From: Saccharum officinarum | Lineage: Eukaryota > Streptophyta > Magnoliopsida > Poales > Poaceae | DNA length: 64,000 nucleotides | NCBI GenBank assembly: GCA_020631735.1 | Contig: CM036199.1 | Span: 20,377,553 to 20,441,552, forward strand | Direction: 5' to 3' | Shown: piece by piece, positions 43,901 through 53,691 of the stretch | How positions within the stretch are numbered: position 1 is the stretch's first letter | Layout of the letters: every line of letters begins with the position of its first letter | The notes under the pieces: generated by a model | The model's database searches: none | What the model was told of the DNA's origin: nothing | The model's input: the letters and a program-made list of their open reading frames with translations, nothing else | Translations under genes and position numbers: made by a program

Positions 43901-46900
43901 AAATTGTTTATATAACTAATTATGCATAACAGTACATGTGCCTGATTGTCCTTTTATCGCAAAAAATCGTCAGCCTATATGATCAGTCTGATCAGATCAT
44001 TAACTTCTATGTTGGTTTGAGCAATTGTTTGTTTTGTGCAGATTCGTCATGTATTCCCAGCATTGTGGAATTTGGAAAGAAAGTAAGTTGCATGCCAATT
44101 TTCTTGCTTATTGCTTTAGTTTGTTTTTATTGTCTCCCTGTTTCTCGTCTCTTTTGGGTTTCATCTCTAGCCTACCCCAACTTGCTTGGGACAAAAGGCT
44201 ATGTTGTTGTTGTTGTTGTTGTTGTATTGCTTTAGTTTGTTTTTATTGCCTTCAATATAGTTGTCCTGTTCATATTCTTCCTTTTGCTATCTCATTTCTT
44301 TATGTGCATTCTTATGTTAACACTAGCATACTGTTGTACAATATTATCATATCAGTTTGAAATTGTTGTGATCTTTCAAGCCAGCATTTTATGATATTAC
44401 CATCAATCTTAGTTTCTCATATCTTTCTTTAAGTAGCTACTTTACCTTTTGATTTTCTGTTAAGAGTTTCATGAATTGGGCACCGGCAGATGAACACCTG
44501 TGAATGCTGCATTGCTGCTTCCTGTTTGCACCAGATTCGCCTTCCTTTTCTTTTTATCATTTTTTCTGATGACCTAGTGCTATTTTTCCTTGAAATTTAA
44601 AATTCAGCACTCTGTTGTTACAAATATGGTTAGACCTTATTTTTGGTTCAATTATGTTCATTTATAATCTTTTTTCTAACCATGTTGCTTCATGCTCCTG
44701 TGCTCCCAGGTATGGTTCAGTTATTGTTGGTGCCATCTTGTCTAAGCTAACAGCTAAAGGTGATCCAGTAAAGACAAGACCTGATTCATCAGGGAAAAGA
44801 AGGAATAGACGCGTGTCATTTTCATTTCATGGTGGAATGCAGGTATTCCTCCATTGTTTTTTTCTCGATTAGAATCCCTTGATTGAAATCCTTTTATTTG
44901 TTTTATTACTATCAAAGATTTTGATTAGGAGCCCTTAAAATTTTCATCAGCTCTAATAATTTTGTTGATGCCAATTAGAAATGGTGAGTTCAGATTTCGG
45001 ACCGTGCAAGTTCTTTGTTTGTTCAACTCAAGGACAATGAGTATCACTTCTTTAACAAGTCTCACAACCCATAAAAGCTGTTAGTATGTGGTTATGGTTT
45101 ACATCCATATCCAGCTCAAGTGACCCTGTTACATCCTGCCAGGCTACCATAATCATTGTTTGTAGAGTTGATACATGCTTATTAGCTTGCGAAGATATAT
45201 GTGTTTTGAGCAAATAAATTGAAGTTAAAGTATGTCTTTTAAGCAAATGATAAGTTTTAGACATTGCAGATAGTTTGCATGGAAGCAATGATGATGAGTC
45301 CTGAATATACTCATCTATCATGAGAAATACACACAAATCTAGATTTTGATACTTACCTTGGCCCCTTATCCCTTACCCACTCTATGGAATGCATGTTTTG
45401 TAGCAGTACAATATATATTACTGTCTGACATTTATGTTGTTAAAGTTCTTATATGTTTTCTTTTTTTGGTTGAGTAAGTTTAAAAGTTCTGTGTTATTTC
45501 AGTCACTAATAAATGCACTTCACAATGAAGTTGGAGATGATAAAGTGAAGCTTGGTACAGAAGTGTTGTCATTGGCATGTGCATTTGATGGAGTCCCTGC
45601 ACCAGGCGGGTGGTCAATTTCTGTTGATTCGAAGGATGCTAGCAGCAAGGACCTTGCTAAAAACCAAACCTTTGATGCTGTTATAATGACAGTAAGAACT
45701 GCTAACCTGCATGTGCCTTTTAGAGTTTTGGTCTCTGGTCAACGATCTGGCAAATTGGTTGCCATTGATCTGTAGAGTTTACCAGTTTGGTAATTTTGTT
45801 CTCAGTCAGGCTTTTATCAACATCAACCACAGTCGTAAACAATAATATTTGCCTTTTTTGTTTTTTACTTCAGGCTCCATTGTCAAATGTCCAGAGGATG
45901 AAGTTCACAAAAGGTGGAGCTCCCTTTGTTTTAGACTTTCTTCCTAAGGTCAGGTTAGGATCAACCTTTTAGGTTAAGAAACACAGCAATTGACATTGTT
46001 GTTTTTGCGAGATATTATATACAATTTTACAATCATGAGATGTCACTGCTTTCATTATCCACATTTCATTTTTAGTCTTTTTCAAATTATGCAGGTGGAT
46101 TATCTACCACTATCTCTCATGGTGACCGCTTTTAAGAAGGAAGATGTCAAGAAACCTCTGGAAGGATTTGGGGTTTTAATACCTTACAAGGAACAGCAAA
46201 AACATGGTCTGAAAACCCTTGGTAGGTCAGCTCAGCCTTTTTTGGGCTCTTTTTAGTTTGCAATTCATGGCATAGAGCAGCTTGCGACGTACTTCGCACT
46301 TTGGTTTGGTTGAGTACTCTGTTCCTCATCTTTACTGTGCCAATGTTTATCGTGTAGGGACTCTCTTCTCCTCAATGATGTTCCCAGATCGAGCTCCTGA
46401 TGACCAATATTTATATACAACATTTGTTGGGGGTAGCCACAATAGAGATCTTGCTGGGGCTCCAACGTATAAATCTTATTTTGATGATTTATGTTGTTTC
46501 CTCATTTTTAAACTAGATCGTTCTAATAGTGTACTTATACAGGTCTATTCTGAAACAACTTGTGACCTCTGACCTTAAAAAACTCTTGGGCGTAGAGGGG
46601 CAACCAACTTTTGTCAAGTAAGTGCGCAAACTTACAGCTTCTAATTGTAGGTATTACTCATTTGCTATATGTTGTTTTCCTTTCTTGTACTGGTATTGGT
46701 ATTGTTGTCTGTCATCTTTTGGGAGACTAAGGTTCGTGCAAATCTTTTGACCACATGGTCATGTTTTTTCTGTTTTTATTTTTTTGGTGGTACTCAGGCA
46801 TATATACTGGGGAATGCTTTTCCTCTGTATGGCCATGATTACAATTCTGTATTGGAAGCTATAGAAAAGATGGAGAAAAATCTTCCAGGGTTCTTCTACG

Positions 46901-47300
46901 CAGGTAAGCCACTAAATGCACTCTTGTTTAAAACAAATGTTAGATATATGAACTATGCCCCTTGTTTACTGCCTTACTGATTACCACAACATTTGTGCAA
47001 CATCTAGCCAATCAGCTATGATTTTATGATGTCCCATGACAACTCGTTTTCCTTTTCTTCAGAAATGAGTTCTCTTACAAACAAAACATATAATTAATAA
47101 TTTTATAATAGTTAGTGAACCATAGTAGTAACCCCAAATTTCGGTGTTATAGGTTGAAAAGTTTAATTGGACTTTATTTTCTTGTAGGAAATAACAAGGA
47201 TGGGCTTGCTGTTGGGAGTGTTATAGCTTCAGGATGCAAGGCTGCTGACCTTGCGATCTCATATCTTGAATCTCACACCAAGCATAATAATTCACATTGA
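40836..47300 (+). CDS. PPO2: Protoporphyrinogen oxidase, PPO2 type, copy 1 (one-base lesion)
   Basis: Catalyses the six-electron, FAD-dependent oxidation of protoporphyrinogen IX to protoporphyrin IX, the last step shared by heme and chlorophyll synthesis, and is the target of PPO-inhibiting herbicides. Seventeen exons with GT-AG introns: 40836-40999, 41118-41253, 42698-42763, 42862-42912, 43003-43059, 43280-43365, 43615-43651, 43757-43822, 44042-44082, 44710-44842, 45503-45691, 45874-45948, 46095-46221, 46358-46466, 46543-46617, 46798-46903, 47188-47300. Exon 1-2 encodes the dinucleotide-binding [17 protein letters not shown] and [13 protein letters not shown]. The exon lengths total 1631 nt, one short of a whole frame. 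In exon 16 TGGGGAAT appears where W-G-N needs one more G, leading to a TAG at 46862-46864. Without that lesion the protein would be 543 aa, the usual length. Confidence 0.9.
41420..42655. mobile_element. Probable DNA-transposon-derived insert in PPO2 intron 2
   Basis: Intron 2 is 1444 bp, much longer than neighbouring introns. Near its left end is CAGCAGTGGCGGAGCTGGC and near its right end TCCACCCGTGGCTAAC, resembling decayed inverted ends. The interior has no open frame. The boundaries are uncertain. Confidence 0.35.
42414..42555. repeat. 142-bp inverted-repeat element in PPO2 intron 2
   Basis: CATGGTTTTTGAGGC (42414-42428) is the exact reverse complement of GCCTCAAAAACCATG (42541-42555). 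Internal motifs TCGCCTAGGCGT and AGGCGTACCCC are repeated. It could be a small MITE. Second copy at 61887-62028. Confidence 0.7.
44110..44248 (+). mobile_element. Au-SINE-like 3' end in PPO2 intron 9
   Basis: CCTACCCCAACTTGCTTGGG, then ACAAAAGGCT and a (TTG)n tail, is the known 3' signature of the Au SINE family of plants. It is bracketed by a perfect 23-bp repeat starting ATTGCTTTAGTTTG (44110-44132 and 44226-44248). The insert is 93 bp, so the SINE is 5'-truncated. Copy 2 of the block has both flanks but a 19-base interior. Confidence 0.65.
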
Positions 47301-48040
47301 AAGCATCTGACCTATCCTCTAGCAGTTGGCGGCAATTTTTCTCAGTTCATGTACAATAGAAACCATTGTGTTGCAGTCTCAGAACGTCTTCACTTCTTCA
47401 GGTATTAACCCTTCGTTGAACATCGACCAGAAATGTAGTCACATGTGTAAGTAGAAAAATGAGGTCAAAAACTATTCTGGTGGCCGACATGCTCTTTTTC
47501 CCTGACTAGTGGCCCATGACACTTGCCGTTGGAAATAAATTTAAATTTGTTGAATTGTTTGAGAATATAAATACATGTGTGACATGTAATATTTGCCTAT
47601 TGTGATTTTAGCAGTAGAGTCTTTGCCAGATTATAGTTTACGCATTTAGGTGCTCAAGGAGTCAAGGGTCCCATATATGATATTTATTGCTCACTGCTTT
47701 CCTTAAGCAATTTGTAGTCGTGTTCGCTTGGCTTATCAGCCGTACTTTTTCAGCGATGGAACAGTGTTTTCTTCTTATGACAAATCAGCGAACAGTACTT
47801 TTCAGTCTGGCTTTTTAGCAAAGCGACTTCAGTGATTCTATCAGACTACAGTTATCTTGTGCCACTGTGGCCTTGTGGGTATTGTGTAGTAAAAACATAG
47901 CACTTGCGGTCATCAACAACCATTGTCACTTCTATCAGACTCTACAGTAGCAAGTGGTGTCTGGTCAATCATCAGCAGACCGCAGTAGCCAAGTGAAGCA
48001 GGCAGGCCGCAGGCCGCCTTTCTAGTGATGAATTTGCTAG
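47301..48040. other. PPO2 downstream region
   Basis: 3' UTR and intergenic sequence. At 47716-47828 there is a small MITE with GTGTTCGCTTGGCTTATCAG at the left and CAGTCTGGCTTTTTAGC at the right, related to 17855-17973. No gene is seen. Confidence 0.5.
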
Positions 48041-48043
48041 CTC

Positions 48044-48274
48044 TGCCCTCCGGCCCTAAATAACTGTCGTCGTTGGTGTGTATGCTATAAGTTTAACTCG
48101 ATTTATAAAAAATATGTGTAACATTTGTATCTCCAAATAAATTTATTAAAAAACTAGATTTAAACATCTTTCCAATGATATTAATTATGTAACATAAATA
48201 TTAATATTTTTTAATATATATTTAGTCAGTTGTTTTTTGAAAGCGAAAACGATAGGTATTTAGGACAGCGAGTA
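48044..48274. mobile_element. Stowaway-type MITE remnant
   Basis: Left end TGCCCTCCGGCCCTAAATAA, right end GGTATTTAGGACAGCGAGTA, interior ATCTCCAAATAAATTTATTA shared with the MITE at 35942. Confidence 0.6.
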
Positions 48275-48689
48275 TCTATTAGGCGGTAGCTGATAGCTTT
48301 CCACTTGGAGACTGACTGACTGATGAGTGATGACATACCCATTGACCAAAGGTTGATACACCGATCTCGATGGATCATAGTTCACAGGTCAGCTTGCGGC
48401 CGAACTGAAAGTGTGGTGAGAATCCAGGTAAAAGATACGCTGGTACGACATGCGTGCTCCGCTGCTGTGTGCATTATCATGATGTTCCTCCCCTTTCATC
48501 TTTGGCCCCCTCTTTTTGACGTCTAGAGCACTCCATAACCACAAGTGGATTACATGATGCTTGAAGCTCGGGTTTGTTTCATACAAGCACTATTTCTCCA
48601 TCATTAGTTCTGTGTAGTTTCGGAAAGGTGTCTTCATCTCAAAGTGCACTGCGCTTCAGTCAGGACGGGAAACATCAAAACATGCATGC

Positions 48690-49640
48690 AATGCAAGGCA
48701 TGGTTATTGATGAGGTCATGACCATGCTTGGAGAATTACATGGAGGCCAAGGAGATCAGCAAGGGCATCCAAATCGAGAAGGAGGCCCAAAACTTATCCG
48801 GTTCGAGTCACCAAGGTGGAGGCCCAAATCAAGTTTGAGTCCACCTCGGAATCTAGGACCGGTCTGCTTGAACTGGTCACCCAGGACGCGTACGGACTCC
48901 GTTTTCGATGATCCATATATGGATGGAAAGCTTATTTGATAAGGCAACACCCAAGTGGTCCTACGTCAAAAGATCGGAATAACGGAAATCGTCGAAACAA
49001 GTCACAGTCCAGAATCTGTCAGGCGCCTGTATCGTCTTTTGGGCCGTTTGGCCTTGTAACTGTCGACGCTCCCCAGGGACGCGAATAGGGTCCTTGGACG
49101 TCCCTTGGCTATATAATCAGTAGTCGCCGTTTACATTAGGTTGAGTTTTGTTTAGAGTTTTAGTTTGCTTCGAGAAACTGTGGTGACAAATCCTTTACAG
49201 TGATCCAGGCCCCTGTTCCTGATCTCCTCCACTGTGTCGATTAGTCCTTTGGAACCGAGTTCTTGAACCCTCTATTGATATTCGCATCATTCATATTTGC
49301 AATTTCAGATTGCGTGTTTTTACCTTCTTGCTTGTGCTCTTCGATTCCTTGCAGGAAAAGCCTTCTTGGCGAGGTCAATCAAGTTGGCTTGGTTGATAAC
49401 CAACGGAGCAGTGTGTAACGGTTGCAGGGTTCGAATCGTGTCTGATTTAAAGCGGATCGCCAACGTCGAGATCTCCACAAATCGAACTTACCGTTACTCT
49501 CGGAAGATCGGGCCACTATTCATCAGTTATGAGGCAGTGCAACTGCAAAATAGCAAAAGGATCTTGCTGCTAGAACTATACTTGGTTTGGCTCCGTGTGA
49601 GGAAAACAATGCAAGACGCATTTGCTTGGCCTTGGGAGCT
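48690..49640 (+). mobile_element. Probable gypsy-type LTR remnant
   Basis: A TATA box (TATATAA, 49110-49116) is followed by TCAGTAGTCGCC, GAGTTTTGTTTAGAGTTTTAG and TCCTCCACTGTGTCG, then by AGATCTCCACAAATCG and CTCTCGGAAGATCGGGCC. These phrases recall the U3-R-U5 and leader of grass gypsy elements. No internal gag-pol is present. The ends and target duplication were not located, so solo LTR versus truncated copy is open. Confidence 0.4.
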
Positions 49641-49644
49641 TTAA

Positions 49645-50416
49645 GGCACAAGCAAACATGAGTAGCGCACTCCTTGTCCTTTGGGAGCCTTTATGTCGTT
49701 CGTTGCCCTTTTCTTTTTTCTTTTTTTGAGCACATCCTTCCTAGTACAGTGGTACTGTATGTATGGGCATTTGAGCATGCATGGCGGCCACTGAACTTAA
49801 GAAAGCTAAAAGGACTACAATGGATTCTTGACAGCCTTATCCATGAAGCCGGCCGGCTTCTGGATTACATTTTGGTTTTCCCAAGATATTTAGCAAATAG
49901 CAACGATAGATGTCTAGTCTGGCATGATTGTAAGCTATACATTTGGCAGCTATCACTGTAAACCTAATGGTTCCTGTGGTTGTTTGCATGATAACAACGA
50001 AAATAGTGAATGAATAAGATAAACATGTGTTTTCCTCCTAATTGGCCGCGTACCCAGTCAACCAGCCAGCGGTGCCGTCCACAGCCTGGATTCTGGTCTA
50101 AAGTGCCAAATGGTTAGCTCGAGCTGTGATTGTGATACTAACATTATTGTAAACAAAAGCAGGGAGCATCATTGAAGGACTAAAAGTAATCTTACCTACG
50201 AAGCCTAGATTACTTAACCCCCACACTGTTTGATCCGTTCAATGCCCATGGACCAAGAGCTGCCTAGGCCAAAGACTAGGGCCAAGAACCAAGAGGTCTC
50301 GACAGGAGTTGAGCTCCGTAGCTTACCATTTTCAAAGCAGAATGGCCAACAGGAGAAGACAAACGCCGTGCAGGTGCGAAGTAACCATGATTGGCTCGGT
50401 GAAATGTGTCACCGGC
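49645..50416. other. Intergenic, nothing recognised
   Basis: Moderate AT content with short frames only. A 95-codon frame at 49674-49961 shows no domain. I support no gene here. Confidence 0.4.
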
Positions 50417-50667
50417 CTACTCTGTTAAAAGGGTCATTCTCATTTTTCAAAAAGTCAACAACTTTTAATTTTGACTAAATATATTTAACAAATATTAATA
50501 TTTATAGTACATAATTAGTATTTTAGGTAGATCGTTGAATATACTTTCATAATAAACTTATTTGGAGATATAAATGTTGCACGTATTTTCTACAAATCTA
50601 GTTAAAGTTGAGTAAGTTTGACCAGCACGATTCCTATAGCAACTCTTTTTCAGGGACGGAGAGAGTG
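50417..50667. mobile_element. Stowaway-type MITE remnant
   Basis: The interior TTATTTGGAGATATAAATG and the right end TTTTTCAGGGACGGAGAGAG match the Stowaway pattern in the orientation opposite to 35942. The left end is degenerate. Confidence 0.5.
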
Positions 50668-50774
50668 ACATGTTTATCTTGTATTGTTGCAATTTGGTGC
50701 ATGTCCTCAGCCTCAAGCCCTTGGGCACATGGCTACAACTACAAGCAAAAATATATGCTTGTTGGCCCTTCAAT

Positions 50775-51011
50775 GGCCTTGTTCACTTCCCATCCCAACC
50801 CAAAATATTTCTTCTTCCACCTATCACATCAAATCTTTCGACGCATGCATGAAGCATTAAATATAGGTAAAAAAGATAACTAATTGCATATTGTCTGTAA
50901 ATGTGGACGAATCTTTTGAGCCTAGTTAGTCCATGATTGGACAAATTTTGCCAAATAACAACGAAAGATGCTACAGTAACTTTTCACATACTCTCGCGAA
51001 GTGAACACACC
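50775..51011. mobile_element. TIR MITE (GGCCTTGTTCACTTC family), member 1
   Basis: Left terminus GGCCTTGTTCACTTCC pairs with right terminus GAAGTGAACACACC. The interior includes GACGAATCTTTTGAGCCTAG and TGCTACAGTAAC, shared with members at 51129, 52094 and 52695. Confidence 0.7.
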
Positions 51012-51128
51012 CAATATCCAATAACTACAACACCCTAGCAGCCTGGCTAGCTAAAAAATCTATAAAAAACAGGCACCTACAAATAAAGCGATGCTCTATG
51101 AGCTACGATGCCGGCCATAAGAGGATAA

Positions 51129-51354
51129 GGGCATGTGTGGTTACCTTTTTTTTAAGTTAACTCCCATCACATTAATGTTCCTCAAATGCATGGAGTACTA
51201 AATATAGACTAATTACATGCATGTTGTACAGATTAGGAGTAATTTATGAGACGAATCTATTAAGCCTAATTAGTCCAAGATTGGAAACTTTTTGTCAAAT
51301 AAGACGAAAGTGCTACAGTGTTTATAAACTTTAACTCCTCAAACCAAACACCCT
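51129..51354. mobile_element. TIR MITE of the same group, member 2
   Basis: Left GGGCATGTGTGGTTACC, right CCAAACACCC. The interior has GAGACGAATCTATTAAGCCT and GTGCTACAGTG. Confidence 0.65.
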
Positions 51355-52093
51355 TCGGCCATCGAACTGTTTATGGCAAACAGTCAGCTGTGTGCTCGAG
51401 GATTAAACAGTTAACGGTATGCATCCGCGAGCCATTTTGTTGGTACGTGCATGGTTTCGTAGCCATTGGACCGGGGCATTCCGGTACAGAAGTTACTGTT
51501 CCCGCACTTGTCTAGGCACCCAAAGGCCGGTGTTGCAAATATACCACCTGGTTGCATCATCCATTGTACTGTAGTGTCGAAGTGTCACGGAGCATGCATG
51601 TGTAAAAAGGTCGCTAGTAGACACTAGTACTGCAGCGTGTTACTGCGCGGACTGCATGCATGAAGTACATGGCAATATGCCCTTGTTGTACAGTCAGGCA
51701 GGCACGCAGATATCTGAATCTGAAAAATGCAAGCGATGTAGTTCCAATACTGGCTACAGCGCCGCTAGAAGAGACGAACGGGGGATTATACAATATATGA
51801 AGAGCAGGAGGTACAGAATCTTGGCAGCTTAAATGGTGGATCCCAAACACGGCGCGTGGCTACGCACACGGGCAAGACGAAGACGACCCCGCCAAAAATT
51901 TTATTCGATCAGCCAACAGGGCGCTGTCGTCGTCGTTTCCTCGAAGATTCTTCGCAGCATATCAACCTGCCCGTCCGATCGATGCACTCACGTATGCATA
52001 TGCTCGTGCAAGCGACGATACAGCTGTACAGATTTTAACTCATTGGCCCTTTAGAGCGAGCTATGTAAGTTAGCTCGTAATGGTGCAAAGCTT

Positions 52094-52329
52094 GGCCTCG
52101 TTTAGATGGTAAAGTGGAGGGTTGAAAAGCATTGTAGCACTTTTATTTGTATTTGGCAAATATCGTCTAATTATGGACTAACTAGGCTCAAAAGATTCAT
52201 CTCATGATTTACAATCAAACTGTATAATTAGTTATTTTTTTACCTACATTTACTACTTCATGCATGGGTCTAAAAATTGATGTTATGAAAAGAGAGTGAA
52301 AAATTCTAACTTTTGAGGTGAACAAGGCG
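52094..52329. mobile_element. TIR MITE of the same group, member 3
   Basis: Left GGCCTCGTTTAGATGG, right GAGGTGAACAAGGC. The interior TAACTAGGCTCAAAAGATTC is in the opposite orientation to member 1. Confidence 0.65.
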
Positions 52330-52694
52330 TTGGTTCCATTTCCATCCCTCGAAGCTTTGCTGCTAGCCTTGCATTGCATTAATTGGCTTGTGCTGAACTG
52401 CTGTGCGTGCATCATGCACGCCACTTGAGCCTACCATTAGCCCATGATCTAGGGCATATGCCGGTAAATTTAGCACTAGTTAAACAGTGTCTAACTAACA
52501 ACCGATCTGATGTTTAATTATGTAGTACTGTATAATGGATGATTGCCCGATGCCCCGATAATAATTAACCAAAAGGATGAGGTGTACTAGTAAGTGTAAA
52601 TCGATTCGATTGGCATCGAGAGTTGACTCGTGCTGGTCACTTCTGAGGCTGTGACTGACGCAGCCAAATGCAGACATGCAGTCATGCTCTGCTC

Positions 52695-52923
52695 GGTCCT
52701 GTTTAGTTCCCAAAATTTTATTAAAAAAATATTATAGTATTTTCGTTGTTATTTGGTAATTAATGTTTAATCATGGATTAACTAGACTTAAAAGATTCGT
52801 CTTGTAATTTACAACTAAATTGTATAATTAGTTTATATTTTTATCTATATTATATGCTCCTATACATGTGTTTAAAGATTCGTTAGTGTAGTTTTTTAGA
52901 AAATTTTGGAAACTAAACAGGTC
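52695..52923. mobile_element. TIR MITE of the same group, member 4
   Basis: The best-preserved ends: CCTGTTTAGTTCCCAAAATTT against AAAATTTTGGAAACTAAACAGG. The interior TAACTAGACTTAAAAGATTC matches member 3. Confidence 0.75.
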
Positions 52924-52929
52924 GTCACT

Positions 52930-53591
52930 GACCACCGTACTACTTCAGTGGTCACCTTACCGCAGTGATGCCGATCGATCGAACCGCGCCCCTGATCTGT
53001 TCGTTCCGTCTCGCTCTCACGTTCACGTACACAAACCACGAAACAAAAGGGAGAAGAAAACTAACGCATGCAGCGGCATGAATTGCTAGACGAGCAACTT
53101 TCTCTCTTTTTGCCTTTCCTCTTTCCGATCCTGTTTGCCTGGCCGTCAGGATCGGATGGAGGGATCAAAATTTGTGCATGCGAAAAGAGAGATACTGAGA
53201 GCAAGACAGCCCGGGGCTGTAAGACTACCCGCACTCAGACTATCTGCAGTGGGATACTCTAAAACATACTCTAGAGCTTTAGAGTATAAATTAGAGTAAA
53301 AACTGCTGCACTGGGTACTCTAAAACGATACTTTATCATTTCTCTCACTCTATATTTTAGAGTAGTACAATGCTTACTCTATAATATGCAGTGACGGGCC
53401 ACTCGTCACTAGCTAAACAAAGAAAAAAAATGCTATAACTCACAAACCAAAAATCCAAATTAAATTTCGATTTGTGCCATTAAATTCGTCTCAATAAATC
53501 CTTCAAAACTAGATCACACATGGATATATTTAGATAAAGTGACAAGTAGGTCCCATAGTAGATAGAGTGGATAGAGGATGGATGAGTGCGG
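52930..53591. other. Intergenic up to the assembly gap
   Basis: 53240-53400 has repeated ACTCTAAAA and AGAGTA words in both orientations, suggesting a decayed MITE. No gene is seen. The sequence stops at the N run. Confidence 0.4.
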
Positions 53592-53691
53592 NNNNNNNNN
53601 NNNNNNNNNNNNNNNNNNNNNNNNNNNNNNNNNNNNNNNNNNNNNNNNNNNNNNNNNNNNNNNNNNNNNNNNNNNNNNNNNNNNNNNNNNN
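53592..53691. other. Assembly gap of 100 N
   Basis: Exactly 100 N, a conventional placeholder length, so the true distance is unknown. The block identical to 34219 onward starts on the very next base. Confidence 0.99.

Larger units (their letters stand above)
34219..44606. repeat. Duplicated 10-kb block, copy 1 (RING3 and PPO2 5' part)
   Basis: Matches 53692-64000 with a nearly constant offset of 19473 from the first base after the gap to about 44132. By eye there are only some 15-20 single-base differences and a few 1-bp indels in the first 9.9 kb. Then a local difference near 44133-44250 removes a net 79 bases in copy 2, and similarity continues to the window end. Confidence 0.95.

Noticed and set aside
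48574..48939. 121-codon plus-strand frame after PPO2
   Set aside because: It lies at the start of a probable gypsy LTR and has no recognisable domain.
49380..49450. tRNA-like B box (GGTTCGAATC) with a possible A box
   Set aside because: I could not find a pairable acceptor stem or CCA-adjacent end, and the context is an LTR-like remnant.
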